Below, piece after piece: positions 24,832 to 34,129 of a DNA stretch of 64,000 bases. Location: NCBI GenBank assembly GCA_040079935.1, contig JBEBJI010000005.1:43426-107425 (forward strand). Direction: 5' to 3'. The DNA comes from Methylotenera_A sp040079935. Lineage in GTDB: Bacteria; Pseudomonadota; Gammaproteobacteria; Burkholderiales; Methylophilaceae. Each line of letters starts with the position of its first letter. Position 1 is the first letter of the stretch. The notes below the pieces were generated by a model, which was given only the letters and a program-made list of their open reading frames with translations, made no database searches and was not told the origin of the DNA. The translations under genes and the position numbers were made by a program.

Positions 24832-25592
24832 TAAAGGGGGATTGTAGAGTCAGTTAATTTTTTTACCATTGCATCATCACCTAGCGCATCTGCAACGACT
24901 ACTTTCAAGCCTAACAGCGTAGGTGATTCAGCGATTCTAGCGTGATTTACAAACAAAGTCACATTGTGTAACCAGTCGTTATCGCCCGCCAAATCTAGCA
25001 AATGACGCATGGCTTCACTGCTGGTGACCACTATTCCATGCAGTTTTTTTTCAGCATAAAGCTGTGCGAGTAAGTTGCAATCAGCTTGCGGGTTAATGCG
25101 TTGGTAGCATTCGGCAAAAGTGACTTGTGCACCGCGTTTTTTAAGAGTTTCTGCCAACACTTCACGCCCACCGACGCCGCGGAAAATCATCACTTTTTTG
25201 CCCGCAACATTGGTCATTTCGGGCAATGCGAGTAAAGACTCACTATCAAAACGGTTGTTAGGAACGAGCACGTTTGCCACTCCAAAACCTTGCAACTCCT
25301 TTGCTGTAACTGGGCCGATGGCAGCGAATTTTAGGGTCGATGGAATGCCGCGCTTTAATAATCGCGGCATACCGTTTTGCACAGCGTTACTGCTAATAAA
25401 AATCGCCCAATCGTAGCTGTCAATTTCGCTAATTACCGCTTCAAATTGGCTGTAATCACCGAGCGGCGTAATTTCTATAAGCGGGAATAAAATCGGCGTG
25501 CCACTTGCTTCGGTAATCAGCGCAGCTAGTTTTTTAGCTTGGTCTACAGGTCGTGTAATCGCAACGCCAATACCTGTTAGCTTGGGTTTCAT
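24831..25592 (-). CDS. hemD: Uroporphyrinogen-III synthase
   Basis: 253 residues. HemD closes and rearranges hydroxymethylbilane to uroporphyrinogen III. The family is poorly conserved in sequence, but length, the pattern ITRPVDQAKKLAALI near the start, the IFISSNAVQNGM segment and IVVTSSEAMRHLLDL near the C-terminus fit. The start overlaps the hemC stop by 4 bp (ATGA), and hemC-hemD is the standard order. Confidence 0.9.
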   Translation of the reverse strand: MKPKLTGIGVAITRPVDQAKKLAALITEASGTPILFPLIEITPLGDYSQFEAVISEIDSYDWAIFISSNAVQNGMPRLLKRGIPSTLKFAAIGPVTAKELQGFGVANVLVPNNRFDSESLLALPEMTNVAGKKVMIFRGVGGREVLAETLKKRGAQVTFAECYQRINPQADCNLLAQLYAEKKLHGIVVTSSEAMRHLLDLAGDNDWLHNVTLFVNHARIAESPTLLGLKVVVADALGDDAMVKKLTDSTIPL

Positions 25593-26542
25593 TTGATGTG
25601 ATCTAGCGCAGCCAATATTTTATTCGCGCCACGTTCAATCAGCTTATCCGCCAATGCTCTACCAACCGCATCCGCATTGCTTATTGAGCCACTCGCCGTT
25701 TCGCGTAACATTTGTTTGCCATCTACGCTAGCTACAAAGCCGGTGATATTAATGGTGTTACCTTCTTTTAGTGCATAAGCGCCCAGCGGCACCGTGCAAC
25801 TACCTGCCAAAGCGCGGCTAAAGGCGCGCTCGGCCTCGACGCATAATTGTGTATCAATGTGGTTTAAGGGTGCGAGTATTTCAATTAAATCAGTTCTTGC
25901 CGCGTTAATCTCTATGCCCAGTGCGCCTTGCCCAACCGCGGGAATACTGTCTTGCGGAGAGATAAAATCGCGAATGCGTTCGCCCAAACCCAGCCGAATT
26001 AAGCCCGCCGCGGCAAGAATAATGGCGGCGTATTGACCTTCATCCAGCTTACGTAAACGCGTTTGCAAGTTGCCGCGAAGCGATTCTATTTTTAAGTGCG
26101 GAAAACGATGCTGTAATTGACTTTGACGGCGCAAGCTAGAAGTACCGATAATGCTGCCTTGCGGGAGACTTTCTAGGTTTTCAAAATTATTCGATACAAA
26201 CGCATCGCGCGCATCTTCGCGTTCACCAGTCGCGGCTAAAATAAAACCTTCTGGCAGGTTCATCGGCACATCTTTCATGCTGTGCACGGCCAAATCAGCG
26301 CTTCCATCGGCCAAGGCCATTTCTAGCTCTTTTACAAATAAACCTTTGCCGCCTATGCGAGAGAGAGGCGAATCTAAAATTTGGTCGCCAGTTGTGGTCA
26401 TGCCCAAAATGGTGACCTCACAATTGGGATACGCGGCCTGCAGCCGCGCTTGTACATGTTTGGCTTGCCACATGGCCAGTGCACTTTCACGCGAGGCAAT
26501 TACGAGCTTTTTTTGGGTGAGATTTTTAGCTGAGTTTGTCAT
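25589..26542 (-). CDS. hemC: Porphobilinogen deaminase (hydroxymethylbilane synthase)
   Basis: 317 residues, usual length. It joins four porphobilinogens into hydroxymethylbilane on a dipyrromethane cofactor. The N-terminus VIASRESALAMWQAKHVQA and the conserved DLAVHSMKDVPM and GTSSLRRQSQL segments are present. The cofactor-binding Cys is in ALAGSCTVPLGAYA. It leads the hemC-hemD operon and is divergent from the small channel gene. Confidence 0.96.
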   Translation of the reverse strand: MTNSAKNLTQKKLVIASRESALAMWQAKHVQARLQAAYPNCEVTILGMTTTGDQILDSPLSRIGGKGLFVKELEMALADGSADLAVHSMKDVPMNLPEGFILAATGEREDARDAFVSNNFENLESLPQGSIIGTSSLRRQSQLQHRFPHLKIESLRGNLQTRLRKLDEGQYAAIILAAAGLIRLGLGERIRDFISPQDSIPAVGQGALGIEINAARTDLIEILAPLNHIDTQLCVEAERAFSRALAGSCTVPLGAYALKEGNTINITGFVASVDGKQMLRETASGSISNADAVGRALADKLIERGANKILAALDHIK

Positions 26543-26710
26543 ATGAATGATTTTATCACAGCGTCGTTTTTATTAGCGTGTTTACAAACTGTTACAAAAA
26601 TTTTGACATTTATAGGTTAGGCTAACGTTTTGCATGTGTAATATATACAAACAAAAATAACATTATTTAAGCTAACACATTGTTTTGAATTGGCTTTAAA
26701 GGAGAATTTT

Positions 26711-27385
26711 ATGCAATATCAAATCGATACTTTCATTGCTTCACTGAATCAATTTTGGTTACAACTGGTTCATTTTGTGCCTAAATTATTAGCAGTGATT
26801 GTCATTTTATTTCTGGGTTGGGTTATTGCTAAACTTGCCAGAAAAGCCGTAAAACGTGGCTTGGAGCTTGCTCAGTTTGATAAATTTGCACAAAAATCTG
26901 GGCTAGAAGCTTTTATGAGTCACGGTAATTTTAATCTGACCTTAAGCGGCATTATTAGCCAAGTGGTGTATTGGCTGGTGATTATTTTGTTTGTTACCAC
27001 AGGCGCCAGCGCTTTGGGTTTAAGCGAATTAGCGGTGTTTTTACAACAGCTTGCTAACTATTTACCGCGTATTATTGTGGCGATTTTGGTGGTGATTTTT
27101 GGTACTTTGCTGGCGCGATTTGTGAACAGATTAGTGTTTGCGTGGCTGTATAGCATCAAATTTAGCCATGCGCTTACAGTGAGTACATCGGCGGAATATG
27201 GCATACAAATTTTGGCAATATTTGTGGCGCTAGAACAGCTTGGTATTGGTATGCAGCTTATTTACTCGTTATTTGTCATTGTGTTTGGCGCATTCTTTTT
27301 GGCATTGGCCATTGCGTTTGGCTTGGGCGGCAAAGATTGGGCGGCCAAAGTGATTGAGGATTTAGACAAAAATAAAAACAAATAA
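26711..27385 (+). CDS. Small MscS-type channel-like protein (conserved TM helix)
   Basis: 224 residues from the ATG at 26711, with AAAGGAGAA just upstream. Four membrane helices are seen: LLAVIVILFLGWVIAKLAR, a second around QVVYWLVIILFVTTGASALG, a third around RIIVAILVVIFGTLLARFV and a fourth near the end, LIYSLFVIVFGAFFLALAIA then FGLGGKDWA. The FGLGG ending is typical of proteins with the conserved TM-helix repeat that are related to MscS. It lacks the large cytoplasmic MscS cage, so gating by tension cannot be assumed. Confidence 0.75.
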   Translation: MQYQIDTFIASLNQFWLQLVHFVPKLLAVIVILFLGWVIAKLARKAVKRGLELAQFDKFAQKSGLEAFMSHGNFNLTLSGIISQVVYWLVIILFVTTGASALGLSELAVFLQQLANYLPRIIVAILVVIFGTLLARFVNRLVFAWLYSIKFSHALTVSTSAEYGIQILAIFVALEQLGIGMQLIYSLFVIVFGAFFLALAIAFGLGGKDWAAKVIEDLDKNKNK

Positions 27386-27386
27386 A

Positions 27387-27428
27387 GCAGGCCTGAAAGC
27401 CGCATGGATATTGGCCTGCAGGCCTGCT
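27387..27428. repeat. Palindromic intergenic repeat, short form (copy 1)
   Basis: Perfect arms AGCAGGCCTG (27387-27396) and CAGGCCTGCT (27419-27428) surround AAAGCCGCATGGATATTGGC. The core CATGGATATTGG recurs at several other sites in this window. It sits between the convergent channel gene and algR and has no T-run, so it is more a REP-like element than a terminator. Confidence 0.7.
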
Positions 27429-27452
27429 CTAATATTAAACTTTGAGTTGTTG

Positions 27453-28181
27453 TTATGTTTCTCTAATGAGATGTTGCTGGCGGCGACTAATGGCGACGGT
27501 TTCGGGTATCTCTTTTAGCAACGCGAACCATTGCTGCTCGTTATCTTGGTTGAGGCGTTTTTCGTAACCAGCAATAAATTGCGGCGCAACTAGGCTATTG
27601 CGATGCAAGCGGATGAATCGCTCGCCAAACTCTGTTTCAAGATTGGTCAGTGATTCCTCAATCAAATATTCGCGCTCCGCAGTTCTAACCGTAACGTATT
27701 TCAGCTCGGCGCGCAGATAAATAATCGTTTCAATTGGCACTAGCAACACACGGCCTCTCTCATGTATGCTTAAATGTGAGCGCATTTTTTGTAATGGCTT
27801 GAGGGCCGCTATTTGATTGGGTTGCAGGGCATGCGCTTTATTGATTGCGGTTTGTAAGCGTTCTAGCCGAATTGGTTTAAGCAAGTAATCTATCGCGTTT
27901 AAATCAAACGCCTTAATTGCGTAAGCGTCAAACGCGGTGGTAAAAATAATATGTGGTTTTGGTTCTAATTTCTGCGCATGTTGTGCCGCTTCAATGCCAT
28001 CCATTACTGGCATGCGGATGTCCAGTAACATCAAGTTTGGCTTGGTTTGCAGCGCTAAATTAAGTGCTTCTTTACCATTTTTAGCTTCTGCCACTACCGC
28101 CACATTTTCAATTTCCGATAGCAAATCGCGCATGCGATTGCGCGCAGGGGCTTCGTCGTCGGCGATTAAAATATTCAGCAC
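27453..28181 (-). CDS. algR: LytTR response regulator (AlgR-like)
   Basis: 242 residues. The receiver domain has ILIADDEAPARNRM, the phosphoacceptor Asp in LMLLDIRMPVMDG and the conserved Lys in YLLKPIRLERL. The C-terminal LytTR DNA-binding domain has HLSIHERGRVLLVPIETIIY and ERFIRLHRNSLVAPQFI. It overlaps the kinase gene start/stop (28181) and follows it, matching the AlgZ-AlgR arrangement found next to argH and hemC in beta- and gammaproteobacteria. Likely targets are surface or motility genes, but none can be named here. Confidence 0.9.
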   Translation of the reverse strand: MLNILIADDEAPARNRMRDLLSEIENVAVVAEAKNGKEALNLALQTKPNLMLLDIRMPVMDGIEAAQHAQKLEPKPHIIFTTAFDAYAIKAFDLNAIDYLLKPIRLERLQTAINKAHALQPNQIAALKPLQKMRSHLSIHERGRVLLVPIETIIYLRAELKYVTVRTAEREYLIEESLTNLETEFGERFIRLHRNSLVAPQFIAGYEKRLNQDNEQQWFALLKEIPETVAISRRQQHLIRET

Positions 28182-29173
28182 TAGTATGCTCCTGTGGGCA
28201 AGCGGATACGGACTTCGTAGCGGTTTTGTTTGGCTTCAGTTTTGATGTTTGCTTCCAAGTCAAAATGTAGCTTTAAACGTTCTTTAATATTTTTTAGCGC
28301 CATTTTATTACCAGAGTGATGATCGTTTTGCGGCGCATATGGGTTATTGATGCTAATGTGAAGCTCTTTAAGCTTGGTGTAAATTTTAACAATAATTTCG
28401 CCGCCCTCAGGCATAGGCTCAATGCCGTGATACACCGCATTTTCTAGCAAGGGCTGCAAAATCAGCGGCGGAATCATAGCCTCAGATGGCATATCGTCGA
28501 TTTGCCAAGTAATTTTTAGGCGATCTTCTAAACGTAATTTTTCTAAATCTAAATATTGATGGCAAAGACCAATTTCTTGTGCCAGCGGCACTAAATCGCG
28601 ATTTTCACTCATTAATACGCGGAACAAATCTGCCATATCTTCTAACGCCTTTTCGGCGCGTTTGGGCTGTTTACGAATGAGCGACAATACAGCGTTGATG
28701 CTGTTAAAAAGAAAATGTGGGCGAATACGCGCTTGCAAAGCCTGCAAACGCGCCTCGGCTATTGCTGGAGAATAGGCGCGTTCCTGCAAGTAAAAATAAT
28801 ACAGAACAATGGCAGTGACAATGGCTGTGAGCAGGCACGCACGCACGATATCAGTATTTGAGTCACTGACAAAATAGTAATTGATAAAGCTAAATACCAG
28901 GAAGGTGAAGCCAATTTCTAACAAAATGATGGCCACAGTGCTTTGCCAATAATTGAGTTTTTTTAAAAGCGGGTAAAGTGAATATAAACCTAGCATGCTC
29001 ATTAGCAAAATTGGCTGCACCAGTGCTGATAGCTGCGCTAATAAAGGAAAAAATTCACCTATTTGCTTGCTAAGTAAAATTGCCGCCATCATCGCCAATA
29101 GGTTCACAATTAGCAAAATTCGTAAGTGAATGCCAAGATTATGAAAGTTTGGTAAGCGACTATTTTTGCGCAC
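28181..29173 (-). CDS. algZ: LytS/AlgZ-type sensor histidine kinase
   Basis: 330 residues, GTG start. An N-terminal membrane part has four to five helices, including ILLIVNLLAMMAAILLSK and SMLGLYSLYPLL. The His_kinase-type dimerisation region holds the likely phospho-His in QARIRPHFLFNSINAVLS. The ATPase part has the N-box LQPLLENAVYHGIEP. Gly-rich ATP-lid motifs are short, as in this unusual kinase class. It is divergent from argH, from which it is separated by about 100 bp holding both promoters. Confidence 0.9.
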   Translation of the reverse strand: MRKNSRLPNFHNLGIHLRILLIVNLLAMMAAILLSKQIGEFFPLLAQLSALVQPILLMSMLGLYSLYPLLKKLNYWQSTVAIILLEIGFTFLVFSFINYYFVSDSNTDIVRACLLTAIVTAIVLYYFYLQERAYSPAIAEARLQALQARIRPHFLFNSINAVLSLIRKQPKRAEKALEDMADLFRVLMSENRDLVPLAQEIGLCHQYLDLEKLRLEDRLKITWQIDDMPSEAMIPPLILQPLLENAVYHGIEPMPEGGEIIVKIYTKLKELHISINNPYAPQNDHHSGNKMALKNIKERLKLHFDLEANIKTEAKQNRYEVRIRLPTGAY

Positions 29174-29272
29174 AGCGTATTCTTCGTTATAATATTGCGA
29201 TAAGTATATTATTATAAAAGAAATTTTTACAATAACCTGATAATTTAAGCGATATAAATAAAGCGAATAACT

Positions 29273-30670
29273 GTGCCGAAAAACTCTTTAGATAAAAAAG
29301 CCACTAGCTGGTCTGGGCGCTTCAGCGAGCCTGTGGCCGAGCTGGTTAAAAAATATACTGCTTCTGTCAATTTTGATAAGCGTTTAGCCGTATTTGATAT
29401 TCAAGGCTCAATTGCGCACGCGCAAATGCTGGGAGCGCAGGGCATTATTACTAATAAAGATGTTAGCGAGATAGAAAAAGGCTTAGCTGAAATTTTGGCC
29501 GAAATTCAAGCGGGCACATTTGAATGGCTACTCGATTTAGAAGACGTGCATTTGAATATCGAAAAACGCCTCACCGATAAAATTGGTGATGCAGGTAAGC
29601 GCTTACACACGGGTAGAAGCCGCAATGACCAAGTTGCAACGGATATTCGGCTTTGGTTGCGTGCGACGACAGACGACCTGTTAGCTGGCATCAATAAGTT
29701 ACAAACCTCAGTTTTAGATTTGGCAGAGCAACATATTGATACCATTATGCCAGGCTTTACGCACCTGCAAGTGGCGCAACCAGTCACGTTTGGGCATCAT
29801 CTCATGGCATATTTTGAGATGTTAAAACGCGATACGGCGCGGTTTACAGATTGTAGAAAACGTATCAATTATTTGCCCTTAGGTGCAGCGGCGTTGGCGG
29901 GCACCAGCTATCCAATTGATAGAGAGTTTGTAGCAAAGGCACTTAGCTTTGATGGAGTGTGTGAGAATTCGCTGGATGCAGTTTCAGATAGAGATTTTGC
30001 CATTGAGTTTACCGCCGCTAGCGCAATTTTGATGACGCATTTATCGCGCTTTTCGGAAGAGCTGATTTTGTGGAGTTCACCAAGGTTTGCATTTGTTGAT
30101 ATTGCTGACCGTTTTTGTACGGGCTCATCGATTATGCCGCAAAAGAAAAATCCTGATGTGCCAGAGCTGGTACGCGGTAAAACTGGGCGTGTGAACGGGC
30201 ATTTGGTAGCGCTGCTCACGCTGATGAAAGGCCAGCCGCTGGCCTATAATAAAGATAACCAAGAAGACAAAGAGCCGTTATTTGACACAGCAGATACACT
30301 GTTAATGACGCTAGAAATTTATGCGGACATGTTGCGTGGTATTGTTGTGAGCAAAGTCAATATGCGGCAAGCGGCGCTGGAAGGCTTCGCCACGGCCACT
30401 GACTTGGCTGATTATTTGGTTAAAAAAGGCATGCCGTTTCGCGATGCGCACGAAGCGGTAGCGCTGGCGGTGAAATATGCGGTTAAAAAAGGCTGTGATT
30501 TGGCCGATTTATCACTGAAAGAGCTGCAACAATTTAGCACTATGATTAGCGACGATGTTTTTAAAGTGCTTACGCTTGCAGGCTCTGTCGCCAGCCGCAA
30601 TCATATTGGTGGCACTGCGCCCGCCCAAGTAAAGCAAGCAATTGCGCGTGCTCGAAAAATTGTAAGTTAA
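29273..30670 (+). CDS. argH: Argininosuccinate lyase
   Basis: 465 residues, GTG start. ArgH splits argininosuccinate into arginine and fumarate, the last step of arginine synthesis. The fumarase/aspartase superfamily signature is GSSIMPQKKNPDVPELVRGK. Other family motifs are TGRSRNDQVATDIRLW and PGFTHLQVAQPVTFGHH. The N-terminus TSWSGRFSEPVAELVKKYTA is typical. The gene argC is about 23 kb away in this window. Confidence 0.97.
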   Translation: MPKNSLDKKATSWSGRFSEPVAELVKKYTASVNFDKRLAVFDIQGSIAHAQMLGAQGIITNKDVSEIEKGLAEILAEIQAGTFEWLLDLEDVHLNIEKRLTDKIGDAGKRLHTGRSRNDQVATDIRLWLRATTDDLLAGINKLQTSVLDLAEQHIDTIMPGFTHLQVAQPVTFGHHLMAYFEMLKRDTARFTDCRKRINYLPLGAAALAGTSYPIDREFVAKALSFDGVCENSLDAVSDRDFAIEFTAASAILMTHLSRFSEELILWSSPRFAFVDIADRFCTGSSIMPQKKNPDVPELVRGKTGRVNGHLVALLTLMKGQPLAYNKDNQEDKEPLFDTADTLLMTLEIYADMLRGIVVSKVNMRQAALEGFATATDLADYLVKKGMPFRDAHEAVALAVKYAVKKGCDLADLSLKELQQFSTMISDDVFKVLTLAGSVASRNHIGGTAPAQVKQAIARARKIVS

Positions 30671-30684
30671 CACAGATATATACT

Positions 30685-32043
30685 TTGAAGCTAAATTTAA
30701 CTTTAGTACTTTTGTTTGCGCTAGTTTTTAACAGCAAAGTTGTTATTTCAGATGATTCTTTAACATTAGATTCGGGTGCCTTAGATTCTGAGCAGGAAAC
30801 CCTTAGTAGCATGACTTGGCCGATGTTGCCGGGTGAAAATTTGAATGATGTTGCGCGCTTGTTTTACCCAAAAAATAAAGCGATGCAACAGCGATTTATA
30901 TTTAAAACGCAGCGCTTAAGCGCTGAGGTTCAGCCAAATTTGAAAGCAAAAGATCGCTTTGAAACGCCGACTTTGCTAGTGATCCCTACGCTTAAGTCAC
31001 TTTCAAATAGTACGCGCGCCATTAAATCTGGGCAAAAAAAATCTAATCAGCAAAAGCTGAAATTGAGCTACGACATTGAGCAAATTCCAGCAAAATTAAT
31101 GCAGGAATATGAATCCTTGTTAATTAAAAACGCATTTTTAAAAGAAGAGCTGGCCAAGTTAAATGAGAAACTCATTTTTTTACAAGCTAAATTGAACGAA
31201 TTGAAATTGATTTGGGATAAGTCACTTGATCTATCAAATACTAGTCAGTCAAACAAGCCTGTGTCTGCAGATAGCGAGCCAGTTAAGAAAGTATTTAAAA
31301 ATTTAGACAATCCGGTAGAGCTTAAGTCACAAGCAAATGCGTCAAGCTCAGTAGTAGATTTGCTACTGCAACAGGTTAAGAATAATTTAACTTGGATCAT
31401 TTTATGTTTGGCAACGATTTTAGGCGTTTATTTGTTTAAAAAATATCAGTTCGGAATGCTGAGTAAACTTAATTTTGTAACCACTAAAATGCAAGCAACA
31501 GTGGCGGATTTGGGCGGTTATTTCCAATCGACAAAAGTATCAAATGGCAATACTTTAAATACTACACAACAAAACAAAACGGCAAAAGAAACGGCAGTGA
31601 GAGTAGATGCAACCTTAGATGAAGCTAAATTGCTGATGAGTATCAATCGTAGTAACGACGCCATTGCTCACTTAAAAATGACGATAGAAACGCAGCCAAG
31701 GGCATCGATTAATCACTGGTTGTATTTATTGGAAATTTTCAGAAAACTGAGTTTGCAAGAAGAGTTTGAGCGATATGCGGCAGATATGCATCAAACATTT
31801 AATGTCATGACGCCCATTTGGTATCACACAGAAGTTGCCATGTATGTGCCGCAAAGCCTAGAAGAGTTCCCGCATATTATGGAAAGACTTTATAGCAGCT
31901 GGTCGGATGATTCGGCGGCAGAGTATTTGCGCAATTTAATAATCGATAATCGAGGTGGAGAGCGCTCTGGCTTTGGTGATGCGGTAATTGGCGAAATTAC
32001 AATGTTGATTGAATTGTTAGCAGCGCGCAAAGAATTAGTTTAG
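30685..32043 (+). CDS. FimV-like protein with C-terminal FimV domain
   Basis: 452 residues beginning at TTG (KLNLTLVLLFALVFNSKVVI is a plausible signal peptide or anchor). A LysM-like region, LPGENLNDVARLFYPKNKAM, resembles the peptidoglycan-binding repeat of FimV. A Lys/Asn-rich linker with coiled-coil character (LLIKNAFLKEELAKLNEKLI) and one membrane helix, LTWIILCLATILGVYLFKKY, follow. The C-terminal part (about 310-450, DEAKLLMSINRSNDAIAHLK onward) has the TPR-like FimV domain and is a paralogue of the same region in the gene at 50257-52101. Its last 9 bp overlap hemW on the other strand. Confidence 0.75.
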   Translation: MKLNLTLVLLFALVFNSKVVISDDSLTLDSGALDSEQETLSSMTWPMLPGENLNDVARLFYPKNKAMQQRFIFKTQRLSAEVQPNLKAKDRFETPTLLVIPTLKSLSNSTRAIKSGQKKSNQQKLKLSYDIEQIPAKLMQEYESLLIKNAFLKEELAKLNEKLIFLQAKLNELKLIWDKSLDLSNTSQSNKPVSADSEPVKKVFKNLDNPVELKSQANASSSVVDLLLQQVKNNLTWIILCLATILGVYLFKKYQFGMLSKLNFVTTKMQATVADLGGYFQSTKVSNGNTLNTTQQNKTAKETAVRVDATLDEAKLLMSINRSNDAIAHLKMTIETQPRASINHWLYLLEIFRKLSLQEEFERYAADMHQTFNVMTPIWYHTEVAMYVPQSLEEFPHIMERLYSSWSDDSAAEYLRNLIIDNRGGERSGFGDAVIGEITMLIELLAARKELV

Positions 32044-33288
32044 GAATATTTCCAGCAAGTTGTTTAAGTAACGTTGGCCAAGTAATGTAGGCTGGATGAG
32101 ATTTAAGTCTTTTTGCAAATCTTTTGTAATTAAACCTTTTTCTAATGCCTCTGCAACCCTCATGGATATTGTCTCCCAGGGCATGCCCGTACGCTCTTGA
32201 AATAGCTTCATCTCAAAACCATTACTTAATCGCAGCGCATTCATCATAAATTCAAAGCCCAAATCGGCTGGTTCAATTGTCCAACTATCATCTACAGCAT
32301 TGCCCGTTTCAGCATTTTCCATAAATGCATTCGGATGTTTAAAGCGTGCTTCGCGAGTAATTTTATTGTGGTAGCTTAATTTGGAATGCGCACCCGCGCC
32401 AATACCCAAATAATCGCCAAATTGCCAATAATTTAAGTTGTGTCGTGCATGTGAGTTTGGTTTGCAAAAAGCCGAAGTTTCGTAATGTTCATAACCATTC
32501 TCTGCCAAAAAAGCTTCAATATGTTCTTGCATATCTGCACTCACATCGTCACTCGGCAAGCTAGGTGGCGTAAGGTGGAAGGGCGTGTTTGGTTCCAAAG
32601 TTAAATGGTAAAACGAGAGATGATCAGGACTTAAATTAACCGCTACTTTCGCATCGTTTAAAGCGTGTTCTAGGGTTTGATTTGGTAGCGCGTACATCAC
32701 ATCCAAATTCACGTGTTCGAAAGTTTTTAAAGCCAATTCTGCCGCCGCAATCGCTTGTTTATCGTCATGAATGCGGCCAAGTGCTTTCAGATAATCTGCG
32801 TTAAAACTTTGAATACCGAGTGAAACGCGATTCACACCTGCTTGTTTGTAACCCGTAAAATGGTCGGTATCGATTGTGCCAGGGTTGGCTTCCAGCGTGA
32901 TTTCTGCGCCGTATTCCAACGGCGTGAGCATACGTACCGCGCTTAAAATTTCGGCTATGGATTCTGCCGAAAACAAACTAGGAGTTCCTCCGCCAAAGAA
33001 AACACTCTTGATTTTGCGGCCGTAAACGCGCGGCACAGATTGCTCTAAATCGGCTATCAAACCAGCAACATAGCGCTTTTCGGGAATTTTTGCGCGTGAT
33101 TCGTGCGAATTAAAGTCGCAATATGGACATTTTTTAACGCACCACGGAATGTGAATATACAGCGAAAGTGGCGGTGGACTTTTTAGGCCAGAAATTGTTA
33201 CTTCGCCAAGTATTGGCGAACTTGTGTTGATGGGCTTGGAAAGCGCATTAAAGCTGGCTTCTGGCGCTATATTAATAATTTTTTTCAA
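32035..33288 (-). CDS. hemW: Radical SAM haem chaperone HemW
   Basis: 417 residues. The radical SAM CxxxCxxC motif is in IPWCVKKCPYCDFNSHE, followed by family motifs FGGGTPSLFSAESIAEIL and VSLGIQSFNADYLKALGRIH. The C-terminal HemW part includes YWQFGDYLGIGAGAHSKL and ends in TLLGQRYLNNLLEIFL. HemW transfers haem to membrane proteins; it was formerly misnamed oxygen-independent coproporphyrinogen oxidase (HemN), which has an extra Cys. The frame begins at TTG, about 40 residues before the conserved start LSLYIHIPWC, so the exact start is uncertain. Confidence 0.93.
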   Translation of the reverse strand: MKKIINIAPEASFNALSKPINTSSPILGEVTISGLKSPPPLSLYIHIPWCVKKCPYCDFNSHESRAKIPEKRYVAGLIADLEQSVPRVYGRKIKSVFFGGGTPSLFSAESIAEILSAVRMLTPLEYGAEITLEANPGTIDTDHFTGYKQAGVNRVSLGIQSFNADYLKALGRIHDDKQAIAAAELALKTFEHVNLDVMYALPNQTLEHALNDAKVAVNLSPDHLSFYHLTLEPNTPFHLTPPSLPSDDVSADMQEHIEAFLAENGYEHYETSAFCKPNSHARHNLNYWQFGDYLGIGAGAHSKLSYHNKITREARFKHPNAFMENAETGNAVDDSWTIEPADLGFEFMMNALRLSNGFEMKLFQERTGMPWETISMRVAEALEKGLITKDLQKDLNLIQPTLLGQRYLNNLLEIFLN

Positions 33289-33299
33289 CAGAAATTTAC

Positions 33300-33524
33300 T
33301 TAATGGGCGGCATTTTGTTTTTGATAAGGATTTATTAAATGATCAATTAATTGATGTAAAGTTTCGCGCATTTGTGTTTCAGATACTTCGAGCAAAAGAC
33401 CGTCTTCCAAAGCGTCTTGGGTGATTTGTTTAATTTCTTCAAAATTCTCGCGCATGACTTTTACTTTTTCGACGCAAGAAACCACGCTCCCGTCGTCGCG
33501 TAGCCAAGTAGGCAGTGTTTTCAC
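33300..33524 (-). CDS. Conserved small hypothetical protein
   Basis: 74 residues, GTG start overlapping the rdgB stop (GTGA), which implies coupling. The sequence TLPTWLRDDGSVVSCVEKVK and QITQDALEDGLLLEVSETQM recall a small conserved protein found next to rdgB or hemW in other Betaproteobacteria. No catalytic motif is visible and there is no membrane helix. Function unknown. Confidence 0.7.
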   Translation of the reverse strand: MKTLPTWLRDDGSVVSCVEKVKVMRENFEEIKQITQDALEDGLLLEVSETQMRETLHQLIDHLINPYQKQNAAH

Positions 33525-34129
33525 TTATGTAAATCCTTTAATTTTTGAATTAGTTGCTGTAGGGCTTGGCCGCGATGGCTGATTTTATTTTTAGCTTCTG
33601 CGCTAAGTTCTGCGCCAGTTTTACCTGAAGCCACATCCAAAAATATAGGATCGTAGCCAAAACTGCCAGTGCCGCGCGGTGCAGTTAATATCTCGCCTGC
33701 CCAAATGCCTTCTGCGATAATGGGTTGCGGATCATTGTGATAGCGCACCAATACAAGTGCACAGTAATAATGGGCGTTGCGATGAGTTTGATCCTTTAGC
33801 ACTTCTAACAAATAGATATTGTTCTTTGTATCATTTCTGGGTTCGTTATTGTCTATTGTAGAAAAATAGGCAGAGTGCACGCCAGGCTTTCCTTCCAGAG
33901 CATCGACGCAAATACCTGAATCATCTGCCAATGCAGGTAACCCTGAATGTAAACTCGCGTGGCGCGCTTTGGCGAGCGCGTTTTCGATGAACGTGCAGTG
34001 TGGCTCTTCTGCTTCAGTAATACTAAAGGCAGATTGTGGTAACACTTCAATATTTAGCGGCGCAAGTAATGGTTGAATTTCGCGCAGTTTGCCTTGGTTG
34101 TTCGAAGCAATAACAAGTTTTTTAAACAT
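33521..34129 (-). CDS. rdgB: XTP/dITP pyrophosphatase RdgB
   Basis: 202 residues. It hydrolyses non-canonical purine nucleoside triphosphates (XTP, dITP, ITP) to monophosphates so they do not enter DNA or RNA. The N-terminus KLVIASNNQGKLREIQPLL, the LADDSGICVDALEGKPGVHS motif, the GSFGYDPIF loop and the C-terminal KNKISHRGQAL are all family motifs. It lies immediately downstream of rph and shares a 4-bp overlap with the small gene after it. Confidence 0.96.
   Translation of the reverse strand: MFKKLVIASNNQGKLREIQPLLAPLNIEVLPQSAFSITEAEEPHCTFIENALAKARHASLHSGLPALADDSGICVDALEGKPGVHSAYFSTIDNNEPRNDTKNNIYLLEVLKDQTHRNAHYYCALVLVRYHNDPQPIIAEGIWAGEILTAPRGTGSFGYDPIFLDVASGKTGAELSAEAKNKISHRGQALQQLIQKLKDLHK

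Noticed and set aside
27387..27428. Terminator for the channel gene or algR
   Set aside because: The stem is strong but lacks a T-run on either strand, and its core recurs elsewhere, so a repeat is a better description.
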